Part shown: piece by piece, positions 50,271 to 59,567 of the stretch | Numbering within the stretch: position 1 is the stretch's first letter | Layout: each line of letters begins with the position of its first letter | NCBI GenBank assembly: GCA_022786995.1 | Contig: JALFUW010000029.1 | Coordinates: 1-64,000 of the forward strand | Source of the DNA: Clostridiales bacterium | GTDB taxonomy: Bacteria; Bacillota; Clostridia; Oscillospirales; Oscillospiraceae | DNA: 64,000 nucleotides | Reading direction: 5' to 3' | Program-made: the position numbers and the translations under genes | Notes under the pieces: generated by a model | Seen by the model: the letters and a program-made list of their open reading frames with translations, nothing else | Database searches by the model: none | What the model was told of the DNA's origin: nothing

Positions 50271-50427
50271 GCGGCGAGTCGCCGCAGACAATGCGTTACG
50301 GTCCCTGTCAGTAGTCGTTACACCATTGGGCACCGCTCGATTCGGTCGGCAGGGCCGACAGCCGATGCGTGACGAACCCGATCAGTAGTCGTTACACCAT
50401 TGGGTACCGCTCGATTCGTTACCGCTT
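50271..50427 (+). repeat. Type C stop-proximal repeat C6, two tandem copies
   Basis: It begins on the base after the purF stop with GCGGCGAGTCGCCGC, then ACAATGCGTTACGG and GTCGTTACACCATTGGG; a second copy (CCGATGCGTGACG ... GTTACACCATTGGG) follows at once. Both end in CGCTCGATTCG. Confidence 0.75.
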
Positions 50428-50433
50428 GCAAAG

Positions 50434-50488
50434 AGTTGACAGGAAAAGTTGCCGATAACTGTCAACTGTCAACTATCAACTGTCAACT
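50434..50488. repeat. Type H heptamer element upstream of purM (AGTTGAC type)
   Basis: One AGTTGAC unit at 50434-50440 faces four tandem complementary units at 50461-50488 (GTCAACT, GTCAACT, ATCAACT, GTCAACT). The left arm is much reduced. Confidence 0.75.
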
Positions 50489-50515
50489 ATAAAAGCGACA
50501 AAGGAGCTTATATCT

Positions 50516-51568
50516 ATGGATCACAAGAATTCCTTCTCCGCCAGCTACGCCGCTGCCGGCGTGGACATCACTGCCGGTTACAAGGCGGTGGAGCTGATGA
50601 AAAAGCACGTTGCCCGCACCCGCAATGAAGGCTGCCTTGACGATGTGGGCGGCTTCGGCGGCTGTTTTGGTCTGCCTATCGCGGGCATGGAAGAGCCTGT
50701 GCTGGTCTCCGGCACCGACGGCTGCGGCACCAAGGTGAAGCTGGCCATTCTCATGGACAAGCACGACACCATCGGCATTGACGCCGTTGCCATGTGCGTC
50801 AACGACATTATCTGCGTGGGCGCAAAGCCCCTGTTCTTCCTGGATTACATCGCCTGCGGTAAGAACGTGCCCGAGAAAATCGCCGAGATCGTGGGCGGTG
50901 TGGCCGAGGGCTGTGTCCAGTCCGGCGCGGCCCTGATTGGCGGCGAGACTGCCGAGCACCCCGGTCTGATGCCTGTGGATGAGTACGATCTGGCGGGCTT
51001 CGCCGTGGGTATTGTGGATAAGAAGAAGATCATCGACAACACCCGGATGAAGGCTGGTGACGTGGTTATTGCCCTGCCCTCCACCGGCATCCACAGCAAC
51101 GGCTTCTCCCTGTGCCGGAAGGTCTTCGATATTGATAACAATAACCCCGAGCTGTATATTGCCCGGGAGGAGCTGGGGGGCAAGACCATCGCGGAAAGCC
51201 TGCTGGTTCCCACCAAGATCTACGTCAAACCCGTGCTGGCCCTGCTGGAGCAGGTGGACGTGAAGGGCATCAGCCACATCACCGGCGGCGGCTTCTACGA
51301 GAATATCCCCCGTTCCATCCCCGACGGCCTGTGCGCCAAGATCGACAAGGCAAAGATCAAGGTGCTGCCCATCTTCGATGTCATCGCCAAATGGGGCAAC
51401 ATCCCCGAGCGGGATATGTTCAACACCTACAACATGGGCGTTGGTATGAGCATCGTGGTACCCGCGGCGGAGGAAGCCAAGGCCATTGAGATTCTGAAAG
51501 CGAACGGCGTGGACGCCTACACCATGGGTGTCATCGTGGAGAATGAGGAAAAGGTGATTCTGGAGTGA
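50516..51568 (+). CDS. purM: AIR synthase (phosphoribosylformylglycinamidine cyclo-ligase)
   Basis: 350 residues. Signatures: [40 protein letters not shown] and [10 protein letters not shown]. It closes the imidazole ring of AIR with ATP. RBS AAAGGAG precedes the ATG. The stop overlaps the GTG start of purN. Confidence 0.96.
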   Translation: MDHKNSFSASYAAAGVDITAGYKAVELMKKHVARTRNEGCLDDVGGFGGCFGLPIAGMEEPVLVSGTDGCGTKVKLAILMDKHDTIGIDAVAMCVNDIICVGAKPLFFLDYIACGKNVPEKIAEIVGGVAEGCVQSGAALIGGETAEHPGLMPVDEYDLAGFAVGIVDKKKIIDNTRMKAGDVVIALPSTGIHSNGFSLCRKVFDIDNNNPELYIAREELGGKTIAESLLVPTKIYVKPVLALLEQVDVKGISHITGGGFYENIPRSIPDGLCAKIDKAKIKVLPIFDVIAKWGNIPERDMFNTYNMGVGMSIVVPAAEEAKAIEILKANGVDAYTMGVIVENEEKVILE

Positions 51569-52161
51569 AAACCAAAATCGCGGTGCTGGTCTCCGGCGGC
51601 GGCACCAATTTGCAGGCCCTGATCGATGCCCAGGGGAGCGTGTTAACCAGCGGCGAAATTGCACTGGTGGTTGCGAACAACCGGGATGCCTATGCTCTGG
51701 AGCGGGCAAAAAAGGCCGGCATTCCCACTGCTGTGGTGCTGAAAAAAGAGTGTGGTTCGCAGGAGGCTTTCGAGGAAAAGCTGAAAGAGGTTCTGACGGA
51801 ATACGGCATCGAGGTCATCATTCTGGCGGGCTTTATGACCATCCTCACGGAACAGTTCACGTCCTGCTATCCCAAGCGGATTCTGAATGTCCACCCCTCC
51901 CTGATCCCTTCCTTCTGCGGCGAGGGCTTCTACGGCCTGCGGGTCCATGAGGAAGCCCTGAAATACGGCGTAAAGGTCACGGGAGCCACCGTACATTTTG
52001 TCAACGAAATTCCCGACGGCGGCGAGATCATCGCCCAGAAGGCTGTCTACATCGAACCCGGCGACACCCCGGAAACCTTACAGCGCCGGGTCATGGAGCA
52101 GGCGGAATGGATCCTGCTCCCGCAGGCGGCGGAAACCGTCTGTGCCGGACTGCAACAATAA
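51565..52161 (+). CDS. purN: Phosphoribosylglycinamide formyltransferase (10-formyl-THF dependent)
   Basis: 198 residues from a GTG overlapping the purM stop by 4 nt. Signatures: [10 protein letters not shown] near the start, [17 protein letters not shown], and G-A-T-V-H-F-V. The catalytic Asn-His-Asp set is complete. It transfers the formyl group of 10-formyl-THF to GAR, one of two steps that link this cluster to the fhs/folD pathway. Confidence 0.95.
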   Translation: MKTKIAVLVSGGGTNLQALIDAQGSVLTSGEIALVVANNRDAYALERAKKAGIPTAVVLKKECGSQEAFEEKLKEVLTEYGIEVIILAGFMTILTEQFTSCYPKRILNVHPSLIPSFCGEGFYGLRVHEEALKYGVKVTGATVHFVNEIPDGGEIIAQKAVYIEPGDTPETLQRRVMEQAEWILLPQAAETVCAGLQQ

Positions 52162-52174
52162 TGGAGGCATTTGC

Positions 52175-52888
52175 ATGAACGTCTACGAAACCAAAACCAT
52201 GGCGGAGCGCCTTTCCGGCAACACCTACCCCGGCCGGGGCATCGTGCTGGGCGTGACCCCCGACGGTAAAAAGGCCGTCGCCGCCTATTTCATTATGGGC
52301 CGCAGCGTTAACTCCCGGAACCGGGTATTCATTCAGGAGCCGGACGGCATCCGCACCGAGGCCCACGACCCCAGCCTCATGAAGGATCCCCATCTGATCA
52401 TTTACCACCCTGTGCGGGAGGCCGGCTGTGGCCTGATCGTCACCAACGGCGACCAGACCGACACCATCTGGGAATTCCTTGCCAAGGGCGAGAGCTGGGA
52501 AGCCGCCCTGCGTACCCGTCAGTTTGAGGACGACGGCCCCAACTGGACCCCCCGGATCTCCGGCATTCAGGCCTTCGATGGCAGCTATAAGCTGTCCATC
52601 CTGAAAGCCGCCGATCCTGAGGGCAATGGCTGCGCCCGGTTCTTCTATGAGTACCCCGCCACCGCCGGTCTGGGCCACTTCCTGCACACCTATGTCTGCG
52701 ACGGCAATCCCGTGATCCCCACCTTCCAAGGGGAACCCGAGCGGGTCACCATCCCTGCCGACATTGACGCCTTCACCGCCGAGCTGTGGGAGAACCTGAA
52801 CGAAGACAACAAGATTTCCCTGTTCGTTCGCTATACCGATCTGGAAACCGGCAAGTACGAGCAGAGAATCATCAATAAGCACGCATAA
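52175..52888 (+). CDS. purO: IMP cyclohydrolase (PurO-type)
   Basis: 237 residues from the ATG at 52175 (RBS GGAGG). It matches the IMP cyclohydrolase-like family first known as archaeal PurO: N-T-Y-P-G-R-G-I-V-L-G near residue 16, M-G-R-S-V-N-S-R-N-R and E-D-D-G-P-N-W-T-P-R-I-S. It would close FAICAR to IMP, the last step. It lies 15 bp before the AICAR transformylase gene, so the two activities that most bacteria fuse in PurH are separate proteins. Confidence 0.88.
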   Translation: MNVYETKTMAERLSGNTYPGRGIVLGVTPDGKKAVAAYFIMGRSVNSRNRVFIQEPDGIRTEAHDPSLMKDPHLIIYHPVREAGCGLIVTNGDQTDTIWEFLAKGESWEAALRTRQFEDDGPNWTPRISGIQAFDGSYKLSILKAADPEGNGCARFFYEYPATAGLGHFLHTYVCDGNPVIPTFQGEPERVTIPADIDAFTAELWENLNEDNKISLFVRYTDLETGKYEQRIINKHA

Positions 52889-52903
52889 GCAGGAGGACTT
52901 TTC

Positions 52904-54088
52904 ATGAACGAATTCGCACTGAAATACGGCTGCAACCCCAACCAGAAGCCCTCCCGCATCTACATGGCGGACGGCTCTGACCTGCCCATCACCATTCTGA
53001 ACGGCCGTCCCGGCTACATCAACTTCCTGGACGCTCTGAACTCCTGGCAGCTGGTCAAGGAACTGAAAGAGGCAACCGGCATGGTGGCGGTCACCTCCTT
53101 CAAGCACGTTTCTCCCACCTCCGCCGCCGTGGGCAAGCCCCTGAGCGACACGCTTAAGAAGGCCTGCTTTGTGGACGACGTGCCCGAGCTGGATGAAAGC
53201 CCCCTTGCCTGTGCCTACGCCCGGGCCCGGGGTACTGACCGCATGTGCTCCTTCGGCGACTGGGTGGCCCTCAGCGACGTCTGCGACGCCACCACCGCCA
53301 AGCTCATTGCCCGGGAGGTTTCCGACGGCGTAATTGCCCCCGGCTACACCGAGGAAGCACTGGAAATCCTGAAAACCAAACGCAAGGGCAGCTACAACGT
53401 GGTCGCCATCGATCCTGCCTATGTCCCTGCTGAGCAGGAGACCAAGCAGGTCTTCGGCATCACCTTCCAGCAGGGCCGGAACAACTTCAAAATCAACGCT
53501 GATTTGCTTAAGAACATCGTCACCGCCAACAAGGAGCTGCCCGAATCCGCCAAGATCGACCTGATTGTGGCCCTGATCACCCTGAAATACACCCAGTCCA
53601 ATTCCGTCTGCTTCGCCTACGACGGTCAGGCCGTGGGCGTGGGCGCGGGCCAGCAGTCCCGGATCCACTGCACCCGGCTGGCAGGTTCCAAGGCGGATAC
53701 CTTCTTCCTGCGCCAGCATCCCAAGACCCTGAGCCTGCCCTTCCGGGCCGATCTGGGCCGCCCCAACCGGGACAATGTGATCGACGGCTACATCAACGGC
53801 AACGAAGAAGACGTCTGCGCCGAGGGCATCTGGCAGAATTACTTTACCCAGCAGCCGGAGCGGCTGACCGAGGAAGACAAGAAAGCGTTCCTCGCTACCT
53901 TCGACGGCGTGGCGCTGGGTTCTGATGCCTTCTTCCCCTTCCCCGACAACATCAAGCGGGCCAAGGCTTCCGGCGTCAAGTATATCGCTCAGCCCGGCGG
54001 CTCCATCCGGGACGATCTGGTCATCGAAGAGTGCGATAAAAATGGCATGGTCATGGCCTTTACCGGCATGCGGCTGTTCCACCACTAA
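52904..54088 (+). CDS. purH: AICAR formyltransferase, stand-alone PurH C-terminal type
   Basis: 394 residues corresponding only to the AICAR transformylase part of PurH. Signatures: L-K-Y-G-C-N-P-N-Q at the start, S-F-K-H-V-S-P-T-S-A-A-V-G (the substrate-binding Lys-His), D-G-V-I-A-P-G-Y, and G-Q-Q-S-R-I-H-C-T-R. The MGS-like IMP cyclohydrolase domain is absent; the PurO-type protein just upstream supplies that step. It uses 10-formyl-THF. RBS AGGAGG. A four-helix-bundle cassette is inserted 4 bp after its stop. Confidence 0.94.
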   Translation: MNEFALKYGCNPNQKPSRIYMADGSDLPITILNGRPGYINFLDALNSWQLVKELKEATGMVAVTSFKHVSPTSAAVGKPLSDTLKKACFVDDVPELDESPLACAYARARGTDRMCSFGDWVALSDVCDATTAKLIAREVSDGVIAPGYTEEALEILKTKRKGSYNVVAIDPAYVPAEQETKQVFGITFQQGRNNFKINADLLKNIVTANKELPESAKIDLIVALITLKYTQSNSVCFAYDGQAVGVGAGQQSRIHCTRLAGSKADTFFLRQHPKTLSLPFRADLGRPNRDNVIDGYINGNEEDVCAEGIWQNYFTQQPERLTEEDKKAFLATFDGVALGSDAFFPFPDNIKRAKASGVKYIAQPGGSIRDDLVIEECDKNGMVMAFTGMRLFHH

Positions 54089-54092
54089 TTTC

Positions 54093-54536
54093 AAGATACT
54101 TAAGATACAAGATACTAGATACAAGATATTTCTTGTCAGGAGATTTCTATGTCTAACGATAGTGTTATCAAAAAGAAAAGCATGGAGTTTGCGAAGCGTA
54201 TTGTTGGATTGTATCAGTATTTATGCCGGGAGCAGCGCGAGTTTGTGATGTCGAAACAGGTGCTTCGCAGTGGCACGAGCATTGGTGCCAATGTTGCGGA
54301 GGCCATTTACGGAAGCAGCCGGAAGGACTTTGCGGCAAAGCTGCAAATTGCCAGAAAAGAATCCGCTGAGACATTGTACTGGCTGGAGTTGCTGCACGAA
54401 TGCGCCTACCTTCCAGACAAGAACTTTCAGTCGCTGTATGGAGACTGCAAAGAACTGATGGCACTGCTAACCGCAACGATTAAAGCCTGCGAGGAATAAC
54501 GATATCTTGTATCTTCTATCTTGTATCTTGTATCTA
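54093..54536. mobile_element. Heptamer-flanked four-helix-bundle cassette in the pur operon
   Basis: The left array (54093-54129: AAGATAC, TT, AAGATAC, AAGATAC, TAGATAC, AAGATAT) and the right array (54502-54536: ATATCTT, GTATCTT, CTATCTT, GTATCTT, GTATCTA) are inverted. They tightly enclose one gene: its RBS begins about 9 bp after the left array, and its stop is 2 bp before the right array. The unit splits purH from purD. Gene-less relatives lie at 13010 and 38541. I infer a mobile unit; movement is not shown. Confidence 0.7.
54149..54499 (+). CDS. Four-helix-bundle protein (23S rRNA intervening-sequence protein family)
   Basis: 116 residues, nearly all helical. The motif L-R-S-G-T-S-I-G-A-N-V-A-E-A-I-Y-G-S-S-R followed by F-A-A-K-L-Q-I-A-R-K-E-S-A-E-T-L-Y-W-L-E-L-L is diagnostic of the TIGR02436/S23 family, first seen inside 23S rRNA intervening sequences and related to Avd of diversity-generating retroelements. 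The family is basic and probably binds nucleic acid; no catalytic site is known. RBS AGGAG precedes the ATG. It sits inside inverted heptamer arrays and is the only gene between purH and purD not involved in purine synthesis. Confidence 0.9.
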   Translation: MSNDSVIKKKSMEFAKRIVGLYQYLCREQREFVMSKQVLRSGTSIGANVAEAIYGSSRKDFAAKLQIARKESAETLYWLELLHECAYLPDKNFQSLYGDCKELMALLTATIKACEE

Positions 54537-54556
54537 CACAAAAGGGGTATTGTTTT

Positions 54557-55822
54557 ATGAAGCTTTTAGTTGTCGGCGGCGGCGGGCGGGAGCACGCCAT
54601 TATCCGCTGCTTAAAAAAGAATCCCGAAGTCACCGAAATTTTTGCTCTGCCCGGCAACGGCGGCATCGCCGCTGACGCAACCTGTGTGCCCGTTGGGGCT
54701 ACCGATATTGACGGCATTGTGAACTTTGCCGTGGAAAACGCCATTGACTACGCCGTTGTGGCACCCGATGATCCGCTGGTTTTGGGCTGCGTGGACGCGC
54801 TGGAAAGCAAAGGCATTCCCTGCTTCGGCCCCCGTGCCAACGCCGCCATCATCGAGGGCAGCAAGGTGTTTTCCAAGAACCTGATGAAAAAGTACGGCAT
54901 TCCCACCGCCCGGTATGAGGTGTTCGAGGATATGAACGCCGCGCTTGCCTATCTGGACACCGCGCCCATCCCCACCGTGGTCAAGGCCGACGGTCTGGCA
55001 CTGGGCAAGGGTGTTATCATTGCGAGTACCCGGGAGGAAGCCAAGCAGGCCGTCCGGGACATGATGGAGGGCGGCATGTTCGGCAAGTCTGGCAGCCGGG
55101 TGGTCATTGAGGAATTCCTCACCGGCCCCGAGGTTTCTGTGCTGGCCTTCACCGATGGCAAGGTGGTAAAGCCCATGGTATCCTCCATGGATCACAAGCG
55201 CATCGGTGACCACGATACCGGCCTGAACACCGGCGGCATGGGCACCGTGGCGCCCAACCCCTACTACACCGCCAAAATTGCCGACGTGTGCATGAAGGAA
55301 ATCTTCCTTCCCACCATCGCCGCCATGAATGCCGAGGGCCGCACCTTTAAGGGCTGTCTGTACTTCGGCCTGATGCTGACGCCCAACGGCCCCAAGGTCA
55401 TCGAGTACAACTGCCGTTTTGGCGATCCCGAGACCCAGGTGGTGCTGCCGTTGCTTGAAAGCGATCTGCTCACCATCATGCGCGCCTGCACCGATGGCAC
55501 CCTGGCAGACACCGAGGTCAAGTTCTCCGACAAGAACGCCTGCTGTGTGATTCTGGCCTCCAACGGCTATCCCACTTCCTACAAGAAGGGCTTTGAGATC
55601 ACCATGACTGAGGACGCCGCCGCTCACACCTTCGTGGCGGGCGCCAAGCTGGAAAACGGCAAGCTTCTCACCTCCGGCGGCCGGGTCACCGGCACCACCG
55701 CCATTGCGGACACGCTGGAAGAAGCCATCAAGGAAGCCTATCGGCTGTCCGACGGTGTGCAGTTTGAAGGCGCCTACCGCAGAAGCGATATCGGCCAGCG
55801 TGCTTTGCAGGCTGTGGAGTAA
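54557..55822 (+). CDS. purD: Phosphoribosylamine-glycine ligase
   Basis: 421 residues from the ATG at 54557, after AAAGGGG; the arrays of the cassette end 20 bp upstream. Signatures: L-V-V-G-G-G-G-R-E-H-A-I, A-L-P-G-N-G-G-I-A, the ATP-grasp stretch V-V-K-A-D-G-L-A-L-G-K-G-V, D-H-K-R-I-G-D-H-D-T-G-L-N-T-G-G-M-G and N-C-R-F-G-D-P-E-T-Q. It makes GAR from phosphoribosylamine, glycine and ATP. purL follows after 18 bp. Confidence 0.97.
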   Translation: MKLLVVGGGGREHAIIRCLKKNPEVTEIFALPGNGGIAADATCVPVGATDIDGIVNFAVENAIDYAVVAPDDPLVLGCVDALESKGIPCFGPRANAAIIEGSKVFSKNLMKKYGIPTARYEVFEDMNAALAYLDTAPIPTVVKADGLALGKGVIIASTREEAKQAVRDMMEGGMFGKSGSRVVIEEFLTGPEVSVLAFTDGKVVKPMVSSMDHKRIGDHDTGLNTGGMGTVAPNPYYTAKIADVCMKEIFLPTIAAMNAEGRTFKGCLYFGLMLTPNGPKVIEYNCRFGDPETQVVLPLLESDLLTIMRACTDGTLADTEVKFSDKNACCVILASNGYPTSYKKGFEITMTEDAAAHTFVAGAKLENGKLLTSGGRVTGTTAIADTLEEAIKEAYRLSDGVQFEGAYRRSDIGQRALQAVE

Positions 55823-55840
55823 ATCAAGGAGGAATATCCC

Positions 55841-58800
55841 ATGGTTTATCGTGTTTACGTTGAAAAAAAGGAAGGCCAGACCCATGAGGCGTCCAGCCTT
55901 CTCAAAGAAATCCGGGACTTTTTGCAGATTCACAGCCTCACCGGGCTGCGGGTGCTGAACCGCTATGACGCGGAAAATATTGACGAAGAACTGTTCCGCT
56001 ACGCCGTGAACACCGTCTTCTCCGAGCCGCAGGTGGACAACGTCAGCTACGATGTTCCTCAGGGCCAGACGGTCTTCGCCGTGGAACCCCTGCCCGGTCA
56101 GTACGACCAGCGGGCCGACTCCGCCGCCCAGTGCATCCAGATCATCTCCCAAGGCAACCGTCCCACAGTGCGCACCGCCAAGGTCTACGTCCTCACCGGC
56201 GATGTAAGTGAGGAGGAACTGGCTGCCATCAAGAAATACGTCATCAACGCCGTGGAGAGCCGGGAAGCATCCCTGGACATGCCCGAAACTCTGGCAGTCC
56301 AGTATGCGATCCCTGAGACGGTGGCGACCGTCACCGGCTTTACCGCCATGGACGAGAAGGCGCTGGGTGAGCTGCTGGACAAGCTGGGCCTTGCCATGGA
56401 TTTGGACGATCTTAAGTTCCTCCAGAACTATTTTGCAACCGAGGAGCACCGAGACCCCACCATCACCGAGATCCGGGTGGTGGATACCTACTGGTCTGAC
56501 CACTGCCGCCACACCACCTTCTCCACCCATCTTGACAACATTGACATTGAAGATCCCGCTGTGCGGGCAGCTTATGAGCAGTATCTTGCCGCCCGAGTGG
56601 AGGTCTACGGTGAAGAGAAGGCCGCCAAGCGTCCCCAGACCCTGATGGACATTGCCACCATCGGCGCGAAAACGCTGAAAAAGCGTGGCCTGCTTCCCGA
56701 GCTGGACGAGAGCGAGGAGATTAACGCCTGCTCCATCCACATGGACGCTGAGGTCAACGGCGAAACCCAGGATTGGCTGCTGATGTTCAAGAACGAGACC
56801 CACAACCATCCGACAGAAATTGAGCCTTTCGGCGGCGCGGCCACCTGCATCGGCGGCTGTATCCGTGACCCCCTGTCCGGCAGAGCCTATGTCCATCAGG
56901 CCATGCGTGTCACCGGCGCAGGCGACCCCCGGAAGTCTCTGAAGGATACCCTGCCCGGCAAGCTGCCCCAGCGGAAGCTCTGCCAGACCGCTGCCGCGGG
57001 CTATTCCTCCTACGGCAACCAGATCGGTCTTGCCACCGGCCATGTTGCGGAGCTGTACCACGAGGGCTACATCGCAAAACGCATGGAGTGCGGCGCGGTG
57101 GTTGCCGCCGCTCCCGCGGAAAATGTCCGCCGGGAATGCCCCGCCCCCGGTGACGTGGTGATTCTGCTGGGCGGCCGCACCGGCCGTGACGGCATTGGCG
57201 GCGCCACCGGCTCCTCCAAGAGTCACAACCTGAAGTCCCTGACCACCATGGCTTCCGAGGTACAGAAGGGCAACGCCCCCGAGGAGCGGAAGATCCAGCG
57301 GCTGTTCCGTGACAGCAAGGTCACCCGGCTCATTAAACGCTGCAACGACTTCGGCGCCGGCGGCGTGTCTGTCGCCATCGGTGAGCTGGCCGACGGCCTG
57401 CGTATCGATCTGGATGCCGTGCGGAAGAAGTACGATGGTCTGGACGGCACCGAGCTGGCAATCTCCGAATCTCAGGAGCGTATGGCGGTGGTGGTTGCCC
57501 CCGAGGATGCCGACACCTTTATCGCCGCTGCGGAAAAGGAAAATCTGGAAGCCTACCGGGTTGCCGTAGTTACCGAGGAGGCCCGGATGGTGATGACCTG
57601 GAAGGGGAGCGAAATCGCCAACCTGTCCCGGGAGTTCCTGAACACCAACGGCGCGGTGAAGCACGCCAATGTGGCGGTTAGCGCAGGCTCCGTTCCCGCG
57701 CAGGCTCCCAAGAGCCTGAAGGAAATCGCTGCAGATCTGAAATTCGCCTCCCAGAGAGGCCTCGTAGAGCGGTTCGACGCCACCATCGGCGCAGGCTCTG
57801 TGCTGATGCCCTTTGGCGGCATGAATCAGTCCACCCCCGAACAGGCAATGGCTGCCAAGCTGCCGGTACTGCCCGGTCAGGAGACCGACGCCGCCAGCGT
57901 GATGGCCTGGGGCTGTGACCCCGACCTGCTTAGCGCCGATCCCTTCACCGGGGCGAAAATGAGCGTGATTTCCTCCATGGCGAAAATTGTCGCCGCCGGC
58001 GCGGACTACAAAAAGGCCTACCTCACTTTGCAGGAGTTCTTTGAGAAGCTGAGAAACGAGCCTACCCGCTGGGGAAAGCCATTCCAGGCCCTCCTTGGCG
58101 CACTGGATGCCCAGCTGGGCCTGAACGCCGCTGCCATCGGCGGCAAGGACTCCATGTCCGGCACCTTCCTGGATAAGGACGTGCCTCCCACGGTGATTTC
58201 CTTCGCCATCGCCCCTCTGAAGGCCGGTGATGTGATCTCTAACGAGTTCAAGGAAGCGGGCCATCCCGTCTATCGCTTCGCTCCCGCTTCTGACAGCTAC
58301 GAAGACCTGAAGCAGGTGTGGGAACAGTTCCACGCTCTGTGCCGGGCCGGAAAAGTCAAGGCCGCCTGGGCTGTGGATGCCGGCGGCGTGGCGGAAGCTG
58401 TCATGAAGATGTCCTTCGGCAACGCCATCGGCTTTGCCGGTGAAAACGTGGATGCTTCCTATGGCGATATCGTGGCGGAGCTGACTGAGGACTGCGCCTT
58501 CGGTCAGCGCATCGGTGTTACCACCGAAGAAGCTGTCATCACCCTCGGCGCCGAGACCGTTTCCATTGGCGAGCTGTACGAGCTGAATACCGCCGTGCTG
58601 GAAAAGGTCTATCCCACCAAGACCGTGGAAACAGAGGAGACTGTTCCTGCCTTTAGTAGCTCCGGCGTATCTACGCTGGCCCCTGCCGTAAAGGTAGCAA
58701 AGCCCAAGGTGCTGATCCCCGTGTTCCCCGGCACCAACTGCGAGTACGATTCCGCCCGGGCGGTGATGGCTGCCGGCGGTGAGGCTGACATCGTGGTCAT

Positions 58801-59497
58801 CCGCAACCTGACCGCCGACGATGTGGCAAGAAGCGTGGAGACCGTTGCCGCGAAAATCGGAAGCAGCCAGATGATTTTCATTCCCGGCGGCTTCTCCGGC
58901 GGCGACGAGCCGGATGGCTCCGCCAAGTTTATCACCGCCTTCTTCCGCAACCCCGCTATTAAAGAGCAGGTTATGAAGCTGCTGGAGGAGCGGGACGGTC
59001 TGATGTGCGGCATCTGCAACGGCTTCCAGGCGCTGATCAAGCTGGGTCTGGTGCCCTTCGGAAGGATCATCGACACCGACGACACCTGTCCCACCCTGAC
59101 TTTCAATACCATTGCCCGGCACCAGAGCCGCATTGTCCGCACCCGGGTGGCTTCCAACAAGTCCCCCTGGCTGAGCCTGACCAATGTGGGCGATGTCTAC
59201 AACGTGCCCATTTCCCACGGCGAGGGCAAGTTCCTTGCCAGCGCCGAGCTGGTTAAGAAGCTGGCAGCAAACGGTCAGATTGCCACCCAGTACGTTGACC
59301 TGGCGGGCAATCCCACCATGGACGCCGCCTTCAACCCCAACGGCTCCGTCTGTGCCATCGAGGGCATCACCTCCCCCGACGGCCGGGTCTTTGGCAAGAT
59401 GGGCCACAGCGAGCGCATCGGTGCGGGCCTCTATAAGAACGTCCCCGGCCAGTACGATATTCAGATGTTCAAGGCCGCTGTCAAGTATTTTAAGTAA
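55841..59497 (+). CDS. purL: FGAM synthase, large clostridial type (TIGR01857)
   Basis: 1218 residues in one chain with three parts: an N-terminal PurS-like region (about 1-150), two PurM-like ATP domains (about 190-930, with N-E-T-H-N-H-P-T-E and G-G-R-T-G-R-D-G-I-G-G-A-T) and a C-terminal glutaminase (about 960-1218). The glutaminase has P-V-F-P-G-T-N-C-E-Y-D, the nucleophile Cys in C-G-I-C-N-G-F-Q and H-G-E-G-K-F. It converts FGAR and glutamine to FGAM. Many Firmicutes use separate PurS, PurQ and PurL; this fused form is typical of Clostridia. RBS AAGGAGG. Confidence 0.96.
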   Translation: MVYRVYVEKKEGQTHEASSLLKEIRDFLQIHSLTGLRVLNRYDAENIDEELFRYAVNTVFSEPQVDNVSYDVPQGQTVFAVEPLPGQYDQRADSAAQCIQIISQGNRPTVRTAKVYVLTGDVSEEELAAIKKYVINAVESREASLDMPETLAVQYAIPETVATVTGFTAMDEKALGELLDKLGLAMDLDDLKFLQNYFATEEHRDPTITEIRVVDTYWSDHCRHTTFSTHLDNIDIEDPAVRAAYEQYLAARVEVYGEEKAAKRPQTLMDIATIGAKTLKKRGLLPELDESEEINACSIHMDAEVNGETQDWLLMFKNETHNHPTEIEPFGGAATCIGGCIRDPLSGRAYVHQAMRVTGAGDPRKSLKDTLPGKLPQRKLCQTAAAGYSSYGNQIGLATGHVAELYHEGYIAKRMECGAVVAAAPAENVRRECPAPGDVVILLGGRTGRDGIGGATGSSKSHNLKSLTTMASEVQKGNAPEERKIQRLFRDSKVTRLIKRCNDFGAGGVSVAIGELADGLRIDLDAVRKKYDGLDGTELAISESQERMAVVVAPEDADTFIAAAEKENLEAYRVAVVTEEARMVMTWKGSEIANLSREFLNTNGAVKHANVAVSAGSVPAQAPKSLKEIAADLKFASQRGLVERFDATIGAGSVLMPFGGMNQSTPEQAMAAKLPVLPGQETDAASVMAWGCDPDLLSADPFTGAKMSVISSMAKIVAAGADYKKAYLTLQEFFEKLRNEPTRWGKPFQALLGALDAQLGLNAAAIGGKDSMSGTFLDKDVPPTVISFAIAPLKAGDVISNEFKEAGHPVYRFAPASDSYEDLKQVWEQFHALCRAGKVKAAWAVDAGGVAEAVMKMSFGNAIGFAGENVDASYGDIVAELTEDCAFGQRIGVTTEEAVITLGAETVSIGELYELNTAVLEKVYPTKTVETEETVPAFSSSGVSTLAPAVKVAKPKVLIPVFPGTNCEYDSARAVMAAGGEADIVVIRNLTADDVARSVETVAAKIGSSQMIFIPGGFSGGDEPDGSAKFITAFFRNPAIKEQVMKLLEERDGLMCGICNGFQALIKLGLVPFGRIIDTDDTCPTLTFNTIARHQSRIVRTRVASNKSPWLSLTNVGDVYNVPISHGEGKFLASAELVKKLAANGQIATQYVDLAGNPTMDAAFNPNGSVCAIEGITSPDGRVFGKMGHSERIGAGLYKNVPGQYDIQMFKAAVKYFK

Positions 59498-59510
59498 TTC
59501 GTAAACAGCA

Positions 59511-59543
59511 AACGCCCCGGTGCAAAAGCACCGGGGTGTCGTT
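59511..59543 (+). terminator. Terminator of the pur cluster
   Basis: CCCCGGTGC-AAAA-GCACCGGGG with outer AACG/CGTT pairing, 13 bp after the purL stop. The T-run is short. Confidence 0.75.
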
Positions 59544-59567
59544 TATTGTAATGGATGACCGAGGGGG

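Noticed and set aside
54149-54499. Diversity-generating retroelement, because the protein resembles Avd
   Set aside because: No reverse transcriptase or template/variable repeat pair is nearby.
54611-59407. A 1598-codon open frame on the minus strand opposite purD and purL
   Set aside because: It is the shadow of strongly biased C/G-ending codons in the real genes. The translation is Gly/His/Leu/Val-rich without known domains, and purD and purL on the plus strand are unmistakable.
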